From contig NC_087067.1 of NCBI RefSeq assembly GCF_963678635.1, positions 18,297,639 to 18,361,638 on the forward strand: a stretch of 64,000 nt of DNA. Direction: 5' to 3'. A model generated the notes under the pieces. It did no database searches. It saw nothing but the letters and a program-made list of their open reading frames with translations, and was not told the origin of the DNA. This DNA is from Symsagittifera roscoffensis. Its lineage: Eukaryota; Xenacoelomorpha; Acoela; Convolutidae. Position 1 is the first letter of the stretch. The number at the start of each line of letters is the position of its first letter. The position numbers were made by a program, and so were the translations under genes. This document shows, piece by piece, positions 51,658 to 62,344 of the stretch.

Positions 51658-51811
51658 TTCAAATTTTACGCTTTAGTTTTTCAATTAATTTTCAATCCAG
51701 TGAATTTTTTTTGTACTGCATGTTCCAAAATCTTCTAGTCCTTTGAATTGCCAATAGCCGCAATTAGTCTGGTTGGCTAGGGAGACTAAAATATCTTGAG
51801 ATTTTTTTCTT

Positions 51812-51893
51812 TGACAGAAGTGGGATTCGAACCCACGCATCAGAAGATACTGCGACCTGAACGCAGCGCCTTAGACCACTCGGCCATCCTGCC
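51812..51893 (-). tRNA. tRNA-Leu(CAG)
   Basis: Class A; TTCTGTC acceptor and TTCTGATG variable arm. Confidence 0.82.
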
Positions 51894-52028
51894 GTTATTC
51901 GAATCTTTCAAAAACTTTAAGTAATTTTCAATCCAGAGATTAGTTTTGTTTATTCAGCTTGTTGCGAAAATTTTTGGGACTTTGAATTGCTAATACATGC
52001 TAATCCATTCTCAAAAAATCTCTTTCTT

Positions 52029-52110
52029 TGACAGGAGTGGGATTCGAACCCACGCATCCGAAGATACTGCGGCCTTAACGCAGCGCCTTAGACCACTCGG
52101 CCATCCTGCC
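52029..52110 (-). tRNA. tRNA-Leu(AAG)
   Basis: Class B consensus. Confidence 0.92.
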
Positions 52111-52267
52111 TATAAGGCTCTTTCTTTAAAATTTCAACTACTTTTCAACCCGGAGATCATTTTTGTTTCTTCTGCATTTTGCAAGCGTTGCTGGTCATCT
52201 GAACTGCCAAAACTTACTATTAATGTGATTGGCTCTGGAAGCTATAATCTCAGAAAAAATTTTTCTA

Positions 52268-52349
52268 TGACAGATGTGGGATTCGAACCCATTAATCTGA
52301 GGATATTGCTCCCTGAACCCAGCGGCTTAGACCACTCGAACATGCTGCT
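52268..52349 (-). pseudogene. Class C tRNA-Leu-like copy
   Basis: Anticodon stem CTGGG. Confidence 0.65.
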
Positions 52350-52504
52350 GTCATATTTTACGCTTAAATTTTTCTATTAATTTTCAATCCAGTGATTTTT
52401 TTTTTGTTCTGCATGTTCCAAAATCTTCTAGTCTTTTGAATTGCCAATAGCCGCAATTAGTTTGGTTGGCTAGGGAGACTAAAATATCTTGAAATTTTTT
52501 TCTT

Positions 52505-52586
52505 TGACAGGAGTGGGATTTGAACCCACGCATACGAAGATACTGCGACCTGAACGCAGTGCCTTAGACCACTCGGCAACCCTGGG
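52505..52586 (-). tRNA. tRNA-Leu(CAG) variant
   Basis: 5' CCCAGGG; first acceptor pair lost. Confidence 0.6.
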
Positions 52587-52759
52587 TTTAATGGCATCTT
52601 TCAAAAACTTTAAGTAATTTTCAGTCCAGAGATTAGTTTTGTTTATTTTGCTTGTTGCAAGCGTTGCTGGTCATCTGAACTGCCAAAACTTACTAATAAT
52701 GGAGGCCGCAATTAGTCTGGTTGGCTAAGGAGACTAAAATATCTTAAAATTTTTTTCTT

Positions 52760-52841
52760 TGACAGGAGTGAGATTCGAACCCACGCATCCGAGGATACTG
52801 CGACCTGAACGCAGCGCCTTAGACCACTCAGCCATCCTGCA
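52760..52841 (-). tRNA. tRNA-Leu(CAG)
   Basis: 5' TGCAGGA, D stem GCT, T-stem CTCAC; weakened acceptor. Confidence 0.65.
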
Positions 52842-52999
52842 GTTTCTGCAATCTTTCAAAAACTTTAAGTAATTTTCAGTCCAGAGATTAGTTTTGTTTA
52901 TTTTGCTTTTTGCAAAAATTTTTGGGACTTAGAATTGCTAATACTTGCAATCAGTGTGGTTGGCTAGGGGGACTCAATTCTCAAAAAAAACCCTTTCAT

Positions 53000-53030
53000 T
53001 GACAGGAGCGGGTTTAGAACGCACGAATCC
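53000..53030 (-). pseudogene. Class D tRNA 3'-half remnant
   Basis: T arm with GTGCG stem. Confidence 0.7.
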
Positions 53031-53180
53031 AAAAATGCTCTAATTTTTTCAAATAATTTTCAATGCGGAGATTTTTTGTTTATTCTTTAAATTACAGAAT
53101 CTTTTATTCCTTTGAATTTGCAATAGTTGCAACTAGTGTGGTTGATTAGGGAAACTAAAATATCTTGAGATTTATTTCTT

Positions 53181-53262
53181 TGACAGAAGTGGGATTCGAA
53201 CCCACGCATCCGAAGATACTGCGACCTGAACGCAGCGCCTTAGACCACTCGGCCATCCTGCC
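53181..53262 (-). tRNA. tRNA-Leu(CAG)
   Basis: Class A; TTCTGTC acceptor change. Confidence 0.85.
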
Positions 53263-53397
53263 GTTATTCGAATCTTTCAAAAACTTTAAGTAATTTTCAA
53301 TCCAGAGATTAGTTTTGTTTATTCAGCTTGTTGCGAAAATTTTTGGGACTTTGAATTGCTAATACATGCTAATCCATTCTCAAAAAATCTCATTCTT

Positions 53398-53479
53398 TGA
53401 CAGGAGTGGGATTCGAACCCACGCATCCGAAGATACTGCGGCCTTAACGCAGCGCCTTAGACCACTCGGCCATCCTGCC
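53398..53479 (-). tRNA. tRNA-Leu(AAG)
   Basis: Class B consensus. Confidence 0.92.
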
Positions 53480-53636
53480 TATAAGGCTCTTTCTTTAAAT
53501 TTTCAACTACTTTTCAACCCGGAGATCATTTTTGTTTCTTCTGCATTTTGCAAGCGTTGCTGGTCATCTGAACTGCCAAAACTTACTATTAATGTGATTG
53601 TTTCTGGAGGCTATAATCGCAGAAAAATTTTTTCTC

Positions 53637-53718
53637 TGACAGATGTGGGATTCGAACCCATTAATCTGAGGATATTGCTCCCTGAACGCAGCGGCTCAGA
53701 CCACTCGAACATGCTGCT
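53637..53718 (-). pseudogene. Class C tRNA-Leu-like copy
   Basis: D-arm CTGAGCC as at 51576. Confidence 0.7.
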
Positions 53719-53872
53719 TTCAAATTTTACGCTTTAGTTTTTCAATTAATTTTCAATCCAGTGAATTTTTTTTGTACTGCATGTTCCAAAATCTTCTAGT
53801 CCTTTGAATTGCCAATAGCCGCAATTAGTCTGGTTGGCTAGGGAGACTAAAATATCTTGAGATTTTTTTCTT

Positions 53873-53954
53873 TGACAGAAGTGGGATTCGAACCCACGCA
53901 TCCGAAGATACTGCGACCTGAACGCAGCGCCTTAGACCACTCGGCCATCCTGCC
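53873..53954 (-). tRNA. tRNA-Leu(CAG)
   Basis: Class A; TTCTGTC acceptor change. Confidence 0.85.
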
Positions 53955-54089
53955 GTTATTCGAATCTTTCAAAAACTTTAAGTAATTTTCAATCCAGAGA
54001 TTAGTTTTGTTTATTCAGCTTGTTGCGAAAATTTTTGGGACTTTGAATTGCTAATACATGCTAATCCATTCTCAAAAAATCTCTTTCTT

Positions 54090-54171
54090 TGACAGGAGTG
54101 GGATTCGAACCCACGCATCCGAAGATACTGCGGCCTTAACGCAGCGCCTTAGACCACTCGGCCATCCTGCC
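54090..54171 (-). tRNA. tRNA-Leu(AAG)
   Basis: Class B consensus; the last AAG gene in the window. Confidence 0.92.
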
Positions 54172-54328
54172 TATAAGGCTATTTCTTTAAAATTTCAACT
54201 ACTTTTCAACCCGGAGATCATTTTTGTTTCTTCTGCATTTTGCAAGCGTTGCTGGTCATCTGAACTGCCAAAACTTACTATTAATGTGATTGGCTCTGGA
54301 AGCTATAATCTCAGAAAAAATTTTTCTA

Positions 54329-54410
54329 TGACAGATGTGGGATTCGAACCCATTAATCTGAGGATATTGCTCCCTGAACCCAGCGGCTTAGACCACTCGA
54401 ACATGCTGCT
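54329..54410 (-). pseudogene. Class C tRNA-Leu-like copy
   Basis: Anticodon stem CTGGG. Confidence 0.65.
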
Positions 54411-54564
54411 GTCATATTTTACGCGTAAATTTTTCTATTAATTTTCAATCCAGTGATTTTTTTTTGTTCTGCATGTTCCAAAATCTTCTAGTCTTTTGAA
54501 TTGCCAATAGCCGCAATTAGTTTGGTTGGCTAGGGAGACTAAAATATCTTGAAATTTTTTTCTT

Positions 54565-54646
54565 TGACAGGAGTGGGATTTGAACCCACGCATACGAAGA
54601 TACTGCGACCTGAACGCAGTGCCTTAGACCACTCGGCAACCCTGGG
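54565..54646 (-). tRNA. tRNA-Leu(CAG) variant
   Basis: 5' CCCAGGG, as at 52505. Confidence 0.6.
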
Positions 54647-54819
54647 TTTAATGGCATCTTTCAAAAACTTTAAGTAATTTTCAGTCCAGAGATTAGTTTT
54701 GTTTATTTTGCTTGTTGCAAGCGTTGCTGGTCATCTGAACTGCCAAAACTTACTAATAATGGAGGCCGCAATTAGTCTGGTTGGCTAAGGAGACTAAAAT
54801 ATCTTAAAATTTTTTTCTT

Positions 54820-54901
54820 TGACAGGAGTGAGATTCGAACCCACGCATCCGAGGATACTGCGACCTGAACGCAGCGCCTTAGACCACTCAGCCATCCTGC
54901 A
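54820..54901 (-). tRNA. tRNA-Leu(CAG)
   Basis: 5' TGCAGGA, as at 52760. Confidence 0.65.
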
Positions 54902-55059
54902 GTTTCTGCAATCTTTCAAAAACTTTAAGTAATTTTCAGTCCAGAGATTAGTTTTGTTTATTTTGCTTTTTGCAAAAATTTTTGGGACTTAGAATTGCTA
55001 ATACTTGCAATCAGTGTGGTTGGCTAGGGGGACTCAACCCTCATAAAAAACCCTTTCAT

Positions 55060-55090
55060 TGACAGGAGCGGGCTTAGAACCCACGAATCC
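55060..55090 (-). pseudogene. Class D tRNA 3'-half remnant
   Basis: T arm and 3' acceptor only. Confidence 0.7.
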
Positions 55091-55240
55091 AAAAATGCTC
55101 TAATTTTTTTGATTAATTTTCAATCCGGAGATTTTTTGTTTATTCTTTAAATTACAAAACCTTTTATTCCTTTGATTTTGCAATAGTTGCAACTAGTGTG
55201 GTTGATTAGGGAAACAAAAATATCATAAAAGTTTTGTCTT

Positions 55241-55322
55241 TGACAGGAGTGGGATTCAAACCCACGCATCCGAAGATACTGCGGCCTAAACGCAGCGCCT
55301 TAGACCACTCGGCCATCCTGCC
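55241..55322 (-). tRNA. tRNA-Leu(TAG)
   Basis: Class T; T loop TTTGAAT. Confidence 0.82.
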
Positions 55323-55479
55323 TATAAGGCTCTTTCTTTAAAATTTCAACTAGTTTTCAATCCAGAGATCATTTTTGTTTCTTCTGCATTTTGCAAGCGT
55401 TGTTGGTCATCTGAACTGCCAAAACTTACTATTCATGTGATTGGCTCTGGAGGCTATAATCTCAGAAAATCTGTTTCTC

Positions 55480-55561
55480 TGACAGATGTGGGATTCAAAC
55501 CCATTAATCTGAAGATATTGCTCCCTGAACGCAGCGGCTTAGACCACTCGAACATGCTGCT
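55480..55561 (-). pseudogene. Class C tRNA-Leu-like copy
   Basis: T loop TTTGAAT. Confidence 0.7.
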
Positions 55562-55713
55562 TTCAAATTTTACGCTTAAATTTTTCAATTAATTTTCAAT
55601 CCAGTGAATGTTTTTTTGTTCTGCATGTTCACAAATCTTTTAGTCCTTTGAATTGCCAATAGTCGCCATTAGTGTGGTTGGCTAGGGAGACTAAAATATC
55701 AGCAATTTTTTTT

Positions 55714-55795
55714 TGACAGGAGTGGGATTCGAAACTACGCAACCGAAGATACTGCCACCTGAATGCAACGCCTTAGACCACTCGGCCATCCTGCC
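55714..55795 (-). pseudogene. tRNA-Leu(CAG)-like decayed copy
   Basis: Loop TTCAGGT but anticodon stem TTGCA/GGCAG and T stem (GTAGT) are damaged. Related to 18625 and 19815. Confidence 0.5.
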
Positions 55796-55952
55796 CATTC
55801 TGCAATCTTTCAAAAACTTTAAGTAGTTTGCAATCCAGAGATTAGTTTTGTTTAATCTGCTTGTTGCAAAAATTTTGGGACTTTGAATTGCCAATACATG
55901 CAATCAGTGTGGTTCGCTAGGGGTTACTCCATTCTCAAAAAATCACTTTTTT

Positions 55953-56034
55953 GGACAGGAGTGGGATTCGAACCCACGGATCCGAAGATACTGCGGCCTA
56001 AACGCAGCGCCTTAGACCACTCGGCCATCCTGCC
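55953..56034 (-). tRNA. tRNA-Leu(TAG)
   Basis: Class T consensus body but discriminator C73 (TCCTGTCC) instead of A73. A73 is the key LeuRS identity base, so charging may fail. Confidence 0.75.
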
Positions 56035-56191
56035 GTTAATTGAATCTTTCAAAAACTTTAAGTAGTTTGCAATCCAGAGATTAGTTTTGTTTATTCTGCA
56101 TTTTGCAAGCGTTGCTGGTCATCTGAACTGCCAAAACTTACTATTCATGTGATTGGCTCTGGAGGCTATAATCTCAGAAAATCTTTTTATC

Positions 56192-56273
56192 TGAGAGATG
56201 TGCGATTCGAACCCATTAATCTGAGGATATTGCTCCCTGAACCCAGCGGCTTAGACCACTCGAACATGCTGCT
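56192..56273 (-). pseudogene. Class C tRNA-Leu-like copy
   Basis: 3' end ATCTCTCA; T-stem GCAC change. Confidence 0.65.
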
Positions 56274-56427
56274 GTCATATTTTACGCGTAAATTTTTCTA
56301 TTAATTTTCAATCCAGTGATTTTTTTTTGTTCTGCATGTTCCAAAATCTTCTAGTCTTTTGAATTGCCAATAGCCGCAATTAGTTTGGTTGGCTAGGGAG
56401 ACTAAAATATCTTGAAATTTTTTTCTT

Positions 56428-56509
56428 TGACAGGAGTGGGATTTGAACCCACGCATACGAAGATACTGCGACCTGAACGCAGTGCCTTAGACCACTCGGC
56501 AACCCTGGG
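56428..56509 (-). tRNA. tRNA-Leu(CAG) variant
   Basis: 1863-bp duplicate of 54565-54646. Confidence 0.6.
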
Positions 56510-56682
56510 TTTAATGGCATCTTTCAAAAACTTTAAGTAATTTTCAGTCCAGAGATTAGTTTTGTTTATTTTGCTTGTTGCAAGCGTTGCTGGTCATCTG
56601 AACTGCCAAAACTTACTAATAATGGAGGCCGCAATTAGTCTGGTTGGCTAAGGAGACTAAAATATCTTAAAATTTTTTTCTT

Positions 56683-56764
56683 TGACAGGAGTGAGATTCG
56701 AACCCACGCATCCGAGGATACTGCGACCTGAACGCAGCGCCTTAGACCACTCAGCCATCCTGCA
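56683..56764 (-). tRNA. tRNA-Leu(CAG)
   Basis: 1863-bp duplicate of 54820-54901. Confidence 0.65.
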
Positions 56765-56922
56765 GTTTCTGCAATCTTTCAAAAACTTTAAGTAATTTTC
56801 AGTCCAGAGATTAGTTTTGTTTATTTTGCTTTTTGCAAAAATTTTTGGGACTTAGAATTGCTAATACTTGCAATCAGTGTGGTTGGCTAGGGGGACTCAA
56901 CCCTCATAAAAAACCCTTTCAT

Positions 56923-56953
56923 TGACAGGAGCGGGCTTAGAACCCACGAATCC
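56923..56953 (-). pseudogene. Class D tRNA 3'-half remnant
   Basis: 1863-bp duplicate of 55060-55090. Confidence 0.7.
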
Positions 56954-57103
56954 AAAAATGCTCTAATTTTTTTGATTAATTTTCAATCCGGAGATTTTTT
57001 GTTTATTCTTTAAATTACAAAACCTTTTATTCCTTTGATTTTGCAATAGTTGCAACTAGTGTGGTTGATTAGGGAAACAAAAATATCATAAAAGTTTTGT
57101 CTT

Positions 57104-57185
57104 TGACAGGAGTGGGATTCAAACCCACGCATCCGAAGATACTGCGGCCTAAACGCAGCGCCTTAGACCACTCGGCCATCCTGCC
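57104..57185 (-). tRNA. tRNA-Leu(TAG)
   Basis: 1863-bp duplicate of 55241-55322. Confidence 0.82.
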
Positions 57186-57342
57186 TATAAGGCTCTTTCT
57201 TTAAAATTTCAACTAGTTTTCAATCCAGAGATCATTTTTGTTTCTTCTGCATTTTGCAAGCGTTGTTGGTCATCTGAACTGCCAAAACTTACTATTCATG
57301 TGATTGGCTCTGGAGGCTATAATCTCAGAAAATCTGTTTCTC

Positions 57343-57424
57343 TGACAGATGTGGGATTCAAACCCATTAATCTGAAGATATTGCTCCCTGAACGCAGCGG
57401 CTTAGACCACTCGAACATGCTGCT
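57343..57424 (-). pseudogene. Class C tRNA-Leu-like copy
   Basis: 1863-bp duplicate of 55480-55561. Confidence 0.7.
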
Positions 57425-57576
57425 TTCAAATTTTACGCTTAAATTTTTCAATTAATTTTCAATCCAGTGAATGTTTTTTTGTTCTGCATGTTCACAAATC
57501 TTTTAGTCCTTTGAATTGCCAATAGTCGCCATTAGTGTGGTTGGCTAGGGAGACTAAAATATCAGCAATTTTTTTT

Positions 57577-57658
57577 TGACAGGAGTGGGATTCGAAACTA
57601 CGCAACCGAAGATACTGCCACCTGAATGCAACGCCTTAGACCACTCGGCCATCCTGCC
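57577..57658 (-). pseudogene. tRNA-Leu(CAG)-like decayed copy
   Basis: 1863-bp duplicate of 55714-55795. Confidence 0.5.
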
Positions 57659-57815
57659 CATTCTGCAATCTTTCAAAAACTTTAAGTAGTTTGCAATCCA
57701 GAGATTAGTTTTGTTTAATCTGCTTGTTGCAAAAATTTTGGGACTTTGAATTGCCAATACATGCAATCAGTGTGGTTCGCTAGGGGTTACTCCATTCTCA
57801 AAAAATCACTTTTTT

Positions 57816-57897
57816 GGACAGGAGTGGGATTCGAACCCACGGATCCGAAGATACTGCGGCCTAAACGCAGCGCCTTAGACCACTCGGCCATCCTGCC
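57816..57897 (-). tRNA. tRNA-Leu(TAG)
   Basis: 1863-bp duplicate of 55953-56034, C73 retained. Confidence 0.75.
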
Positions 57898-58054
57898 GTT
57901 AATTGAATCTTTCAAAAACTTTAAGTAGTTTGCAATCCAGAGATTAGTTTTGTTTATTCTGCATTTTGCAAGCGTTGCTGGTCATCTGAACTGCCAAAAC
58001 TTACTATTCATGTGATTGGCTCTGGAGGCTATAATCTCAGAAAATCTTTTTATC

Positions 58055-58136
58055 TGAGAGATGTGCGATTCGAACCCATTAATCTGAGGATAATGCTCCC
58101 TGAACGCAGCGGCTTAGACCACTCGAACATGCTGCT
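58055..58136 (-). pseudogene. Class C tRNA-Leu-like copy
   Basis: 3' end ATCTCTCA; loop CAG. Confidence 0.65.
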
Positions 58137-58289
58137 TTCAAATTTTACGCTTAAATTTTTCAGTAAATTTTCAATCCAGTGAATTTTTTTGTTCTGCATG
58201 CTCCAAAATCTTCTAGTCCTTTGAATTGCCAATAGCCGCAATTAGTCTGGTTGGCTAGGAAGACTAAAATATCTTAAAATTTTTTTCTT

Positions 58290-58371
58290 TGACAGGAGTG
58301 GGATTCGAACCGACGCATCCGAAGATACTGCGATCTGAAAGCAGTGTCTTAGACCACTCGGCCATCATGAC
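58290..58371 (-). tRNA. tRNA-Leu(CAG), damaged
   Basis: 5' GTCATGA, loop TTCAGAT, D-stem change. Duplicate 895 bp away. Confidence 0.5.
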
Positions 58372-58539
58372 GTTAATGGAATCTTTCAAAAACTTTAAGT
58401 AGTTTTCAGTCCAGAGATTAGTTTTGTTTATTTTGCTTGTTGCAAAAATTTTTGGGACTTAGAATTGCTAATACTTGCAATCAGTGTGGTTGGCTAGGGG
58501 GACTCAATCCTCATAAAAAACCCTTTCATTGACAGGAGC

Positions 58540-58570
58540 GGGCTTAGAACGCACGAATCCAAAAATGCTC
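58540..58570 (-). pseudogene. Class D tRNA 3'-half remnant
   Basis: GTGCG T stem as at 53000. Confidence 0.7.
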
Positions 58571-58710
58571 TAATTTTTTCAATTAATTTTCAATGCGGAG
58601 ATTTTTTGTTTATTCTTTAAATTACAGAATCTTTTATTCCTTTGAATTTGCAATAGTTGCAACTAGTGTGGTTGATTAGGGAAACAAAAATATCATAAAA
58701 ATTTTGTCTT

Positions 58711-58792
58711 TGACAGGAGTGGGATTCGAACCCACGCATCCGAAGATACTGCGGCCTAAACGCAGCGCCTTAGACCACTCGGCCATCCTGCC
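58711..58792 (-). tRNA. tRNA-Leu(TAG)
   Basis: Class T, full consensus body. Confidence 0.9.
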
Positions 58793-58949
58793 TATAAGGC
58801 TCTTTCTTTAAAATTTCAACTGGTTTTCAATCCAGAGATCATTTTTGTTTCTTCTGCATTTTGCAAGCGTTGCTGGTCATCTGAACTGCCAAAACTTACT
58901 ATTCATGTGATTGGCTCTGGAGGCTATAATCTCAGAAAATCTTTTTATC

Positions 58950-59031
58950 TGAGAGATGTGCGATTCGAACCCATTAATCTGAGGATAATGCTCCCTGAAC
59001 GCAGCGGCTTAGACCACTCGAACATGCTGCT
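58950..59031 (-). pseudogene. Class C tRNA-Leu-like copy
   Basis: 895-bp duplicate of 58055-58136. Confidence 0.65.
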
Positions 59032-59184
59032 TTCAAATTTTACGCTTAAATTTTTCAGTAAATTTTCAATCCAGTGAATTTTTTTGTTCTGCATGCTCCA
59101 AAATCTTCTAGTCCTTTGAATTGCCAATAGCCGCAATTAGTCTGGTTGGCTAGGAAGACTAAAATATCTTAAAATTTCTTTCTT

Positions 59185-59266
59185 TGACAGGAGTGGGATT
59201 CGAACTGACGCATCCGAAGATACTGCGATCTGAAAGCAGTGTCTTAGACCACTCGGCCATCATGAC
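59185..59266 (-). tRNA. tRNA-Leu(CAG), damaged
   Basis: 895-bp duplicate of 58290-58371 with one more T-stem change. Confidence 0.5.
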
Positions 59267-59425
59267 GTTAATGGAATCTTTCAAAAACTTTAAGTAGTTT
59301 TCAGTCCAGAGATTAGTTTTGTTTATTTTGCTTGTTGCAAAAATTTTTGGGACTTAGAATTGCTAATACTTGCAATCAGTGTGGTTGGCTAGGGGGACTC
59401 AATCCTCATAAAAAAACCCTTTCAT

Positions 59426-59456
59426 TGACAGGAGCGGGCTTAGAACCCACGAATCC
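59426..59456 (-). pseudogene. Class D tRNA 3'-half remnant
   Basis: T arm and 3' acceptor only. Confidence 0.7.
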
Positions 59457-59606
59457 AAAAATGCTCTAATTTTTTTGATTAATTTTCAATCCGGAGATTT
59501 TTTGTTTATTCTTTAAATTACAAAACCTTTTATTCCTTTGATTTTGCAATAGTTGCAACTAGTGTGGTTGATTAGGGAAACAAAAATATCATAAAAGTTT
59601 TGTCTT

Positions 59607-59688
59607 TGACAGGAGTGGGATTCAAACCCACGCATCCGAAGATACTGCGGCCTAAACGCAGCGCCTTAGACCACTCGGCCATCCTGCC
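59607..59688 (-). tRNA. tRNA-Leu(TAG)
   Basis: Class T; T loop TTTGAAT. Confidence 0.82.
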
Positions 59689-59845
59689 TATAAGGCTCTT
59701 TCTTTAAAATTTCAACTAGTTTTCAATCCAGAGATCATTTTTGTTTCTTCTGCATTTTGCAAGCGTTGTTGGTCATCTGAACTGCCAAAACTTACTATTC
59801 ATGTGATTGGCTCTGGAGGCTATAATCTCAGAAAATCTGTTTCTC

Positions 59846-59927
59846 TGACAGATGTGGGATTCAAACCCATTAATCTGAAGATATTGCTCCCTGAACGCAG
59901 CGGCTTAGACCACTCGAACATGCTGCT
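59846..59927 (-). pseudogene. Class C tRNA-Leu-like copy
   Basis: T loop TTTGAAT. Confidence 0.7.
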
Positions 59928-60079
59928 TTGAAATTTTACGCTTAAATTTTTCAATTAATTTTCAATCCAGTGAATGTTTTTTTGTTCTGCATGTTCACAA
60001 ATCTTTTAGTCCTTTGAATTGCCAATAGTCGCCATTAGTGTGGTTGGCTAGGGAGACTAAAATATCAGCAATTTTTTTT

Positions 60080-60161
60080 TGACAGGAGTGGGATTCGAAA
60101 CTACGCAACCGAAGATACTGCCACCTGAATGCAACGCCTTAGACCACTCGGCCATCCTGCC
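60080..60161 (-). pseudogene. tRNA-Leu(CAG)-like decayed copy
   Basis: Third relative of 55714-55795. Confidence 0.5.
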
Positions 60162-60318
60162 AATTCTGCAATCTTTCAAAAACTTTAAGTAGTTTGCAAT
60201 CCAGAGATTAGTTTTGTTTAATCTGCTTGTTGCAAAAATTTTGGGACTTTGAATTGCCAATACATGCAATCAGTGTGGTTCGCTAGGGGTTACTCCATTC
60301 TCAAAAAATCCCTTTTTT

Positions 60319-60400
60319 TGACAGGAGTGGGATTCGAACCCACGCATCCGAAGATACTGCGGCCTAAACGCAGCGCCTTAGACCACTCGGCCATCCTGCC
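60319..60400 (-). tRNA. tRNA-Leu(TAG)
   Basis: Class T, full consensus body, A73 present. Confidence 0.9.
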
Positions 60401-60556
60401 GTTAATTGAATCTTTCAAAAACTTTAAGTAGTTTGCAATCCAGAGATTAGTTTTGTTTATTCTGCTTGTTGCAAAAATTTTTGGGACTTCGAATTGCTAA
60501 TACTTGCAATCAGTGTGGTTGGCTAGGGGGACTCAATTCTCAAAAAACGTTTTCTT

Positions 60557-60587
60557 TGACAGAAGCGGGCTTAGAACCCACGAATCC
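60557..60587 (-). pseudogene. Class D tRNA 3'-half remnant
   Basis: T arm and 3' acceptor (TTCTGTC). Confidence 0.7.
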
Positions 60588-60734
60588 AAAAATGCTTTTA
60601 TTTTTTATTAATTTTTAATCCGGAGAATTTTTGTTTATTCTGCAAATTGCAAAATCTTTTATTCTTTTGAATTGGCAATAATTGCAAATAGTGTGGTTGA
60701 TTAGGGAAACAAAATTATCATAAAATTCTGTCTT

Positions 60735-60816
60735 TGACAGGAGTGGGATTCGAACCCATGCATCCGAAGATATTGCTGCCTAAACGCAGCGCCTTAGACC
60801 ACTCGGCCATCATGCC
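60735..60816 (-). tRNA. tRNA-Leu(TAG)
   Basis: Loop TTTAGGC but the stem reads AGCAA, breaking two pairs; 5' GGCATGA. Confidence 0.55.
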
Positions 60817-60973
60817 TATAAGCCTCTTCCTTTAAAATTTCAACTACTTTCCAATCCAGAGATCATTTTTGTTTCTTCTTCATTTTGCCAGCATTGCTGG
60901 TCATCTGAACTGCCATAACTTACAATTAGTGTGATTGGCTCTGGAGGCTATAATCTCAGAAAATCTTTTTCTC

Positions 60974-61055
60974 TGACAGATGTGGGATTCGAACCCAATA
61001 ATCTGAAGATATTGCTCCCTGAACGCAGCGGATTAGACCACTCGAACATGCTGCT
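60974..61055 (-). pseudogene. Class C tRNA-Leu-like copy
   Basis: T stem TTGGG. Confidence 0.65.
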
Positions 61056-61209
61056 TTCACATTTTAAGCTTAAATTTTTTAATTAATTTTCAATCCAGTG
61101 AAATTTTTTTGTTCTGCATGTTCCAAAATCTTTTAGTCCTTTGAATTGCCAATAGTCTCCATTAGTGTGGTTGGCTAGGGAGACTAAAATATCAGAAAAT
61201 TTTTTACTT

Positions 61210-61291
61210 TGACAGGATTGGGCTTCGAACTCACGCATACGAAGATATTGCGACCTGAACGCAGCGCCTTAGACCACTCGGCCATCCTGCC
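61210..61291 (-). tRNA. tRNA-Leu(CAG)
   Basis: Class A loop; T stem GTGAG, T loop TTCGAAG and one anticodon-stem mismatch. Confidence 0.6.
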
Positions 61292-61448
61292 TATAAGGAT
61301 TTTTCTTTAAATTTTCAACTACTTTTCAATCCAGAGATCATGTTTGTTTTTTCTGCATTTTGCCAGCATTGCTGGTCATCTGAACTGCCAAAACTTACAG
61401 TTAGTGTGATTGGCTCTGGAGGCTATAATCTCAGAAAATCTTTTTTTT

Positions 61449-61530
61449 TGACAGATGCGGGATTCGCACCTTTTAATCTGAAGATATTGCACACTGATTG
61501 CAGCGGCTTAGACCACTCGAACTTGCTGCT
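61449..61530 (-). pseudogene. Class C tRNA-Leu-like copy
   Basis: B box reads GGTGCGAATCC; loop ATCAGTG. Confidence 0.6.
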
Positions 61531-61684
61531 TTCACATTTTACGCTTAAATTTTTGAATTAATTTTCAATCCAGTGAAATTTTTTTGTTCTGCATGTTCCA
61601 AAATCTTTTAGTCCTTTGAATTGCCAATAGTCTCCATTAGTGTGGTTGGCTAGGGAGACTAAAATATCAGAAAAATTTTTATTT

Positions 61685-61766
61685 TAACAGGATTGGGATT
61701 CGAACTCACGCATACGAAGATATTGCGAAGTGAACAGAGCGCCTTAGACCACTCAGCCATCCTGCA
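61685..61766 (-). pseudogene. Leu-type decayed copy, anticodon CAC
   Basis: Loop TTCACTT would read Val GUG, but anticodon stem and acceptor (TGCAGGA) have mismatches. Confidence 0.5.
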
Positions 61767-61925
61767 GTTTCTGCAATCTTTCAAAAACTTTAAGTAATTT
61801 TCAGTCTAGAGATTAGTTTTGTTTATTCTGCTTGTTGCAAAAAATTTTGGGACTTTGAATTGCTAATACTTGCAATCAGTGTGGTTGGCTAGGAGGACTC
61901 AATTCTCAAAAAAAAAACCTTTCAT

Positions 61926-61956
61926 TGACAGGAGCGGGCTTAGAACCCACGAATCC
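61926..61956 (-). pseudogene. Class D tRNA 3'-half remnant
   Basis: T arm and 3' acceptor only. Confidence 0.7.
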
Positions 61957-62106
61957 AAAAATGCTCTAATTTTTTTAATTAATTTTCAATCCGGAGATTT
62001 TTTGTTTATTCTTTAAACTGCAAAATCTTTTATTCCTTTGAATTGGCAATAGTTGCAACTAGTCTGGTTGATTAGGGAAACAAAAATATCATAAAATTTT
62101 TGTCTT

Positions 62107-62188
62107 TGACAGGAGTGCGATTCGAACCCACGCATCCGAAGATACTGCGACCTAAACGCAGCGCCTTAGACCACTCGGCCATCCTGCC
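62107..62188 (-). tRNA. tRNA-Leu(TAG)
   Basis: Loop TTTAGGT on a class A-like body, CGCAC T-stem mismatch, as at 51337. Confidence 0.8.
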
Positions 62189-62344
62189 TATAAGTCTCTT
62201 TCTTTAAAATTTCAACTTCTTTTCAATCCAGAGATTATTTTTGTTTCTTCTGCATTTTGCCAGCGTTGCTGGTCATCTGAACTGCCAAATCTTACAATTA
62301 GTGTGATTGGCTCTGGAAACTATAATCTCAGAAAATCTTTTTTT

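Larger units (their letters stand above)
51990..54760 (-). repeat. 2061-bp and 692-bp duplications
   Basis: Modules at 52029, 52268, 52505 and 52760 recur at 54090, 54329, 54565 and 54820. The module pair at 53181/53398 recurs at 53873/54090, a shift of 692 bp. Confidence 0.8.
54329..58054 (-). repeat. 1863-bp tandem duplication
   Basis: Eight consecutive modules (54329 to 55953) recur at 56192 to 57816 with a constant 1863-bp shift. Confidence 0.88.

Noticed and set aside
183..61561. Short peptides such as VGFEPT, MAEWSK and LPERSGLDHS on both strands
   Set aside because: They are translations across tRNA genes and spacers, recur with the 240-bp period and have no coding context.
9546..61956. 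Class D as a tRNA-derived SINE
   Set aside because: It keeps the 3' half, not the 5' promoter half, has no poly(A) or simple-repeat tail or target-site duplications, and occurs only in array register.
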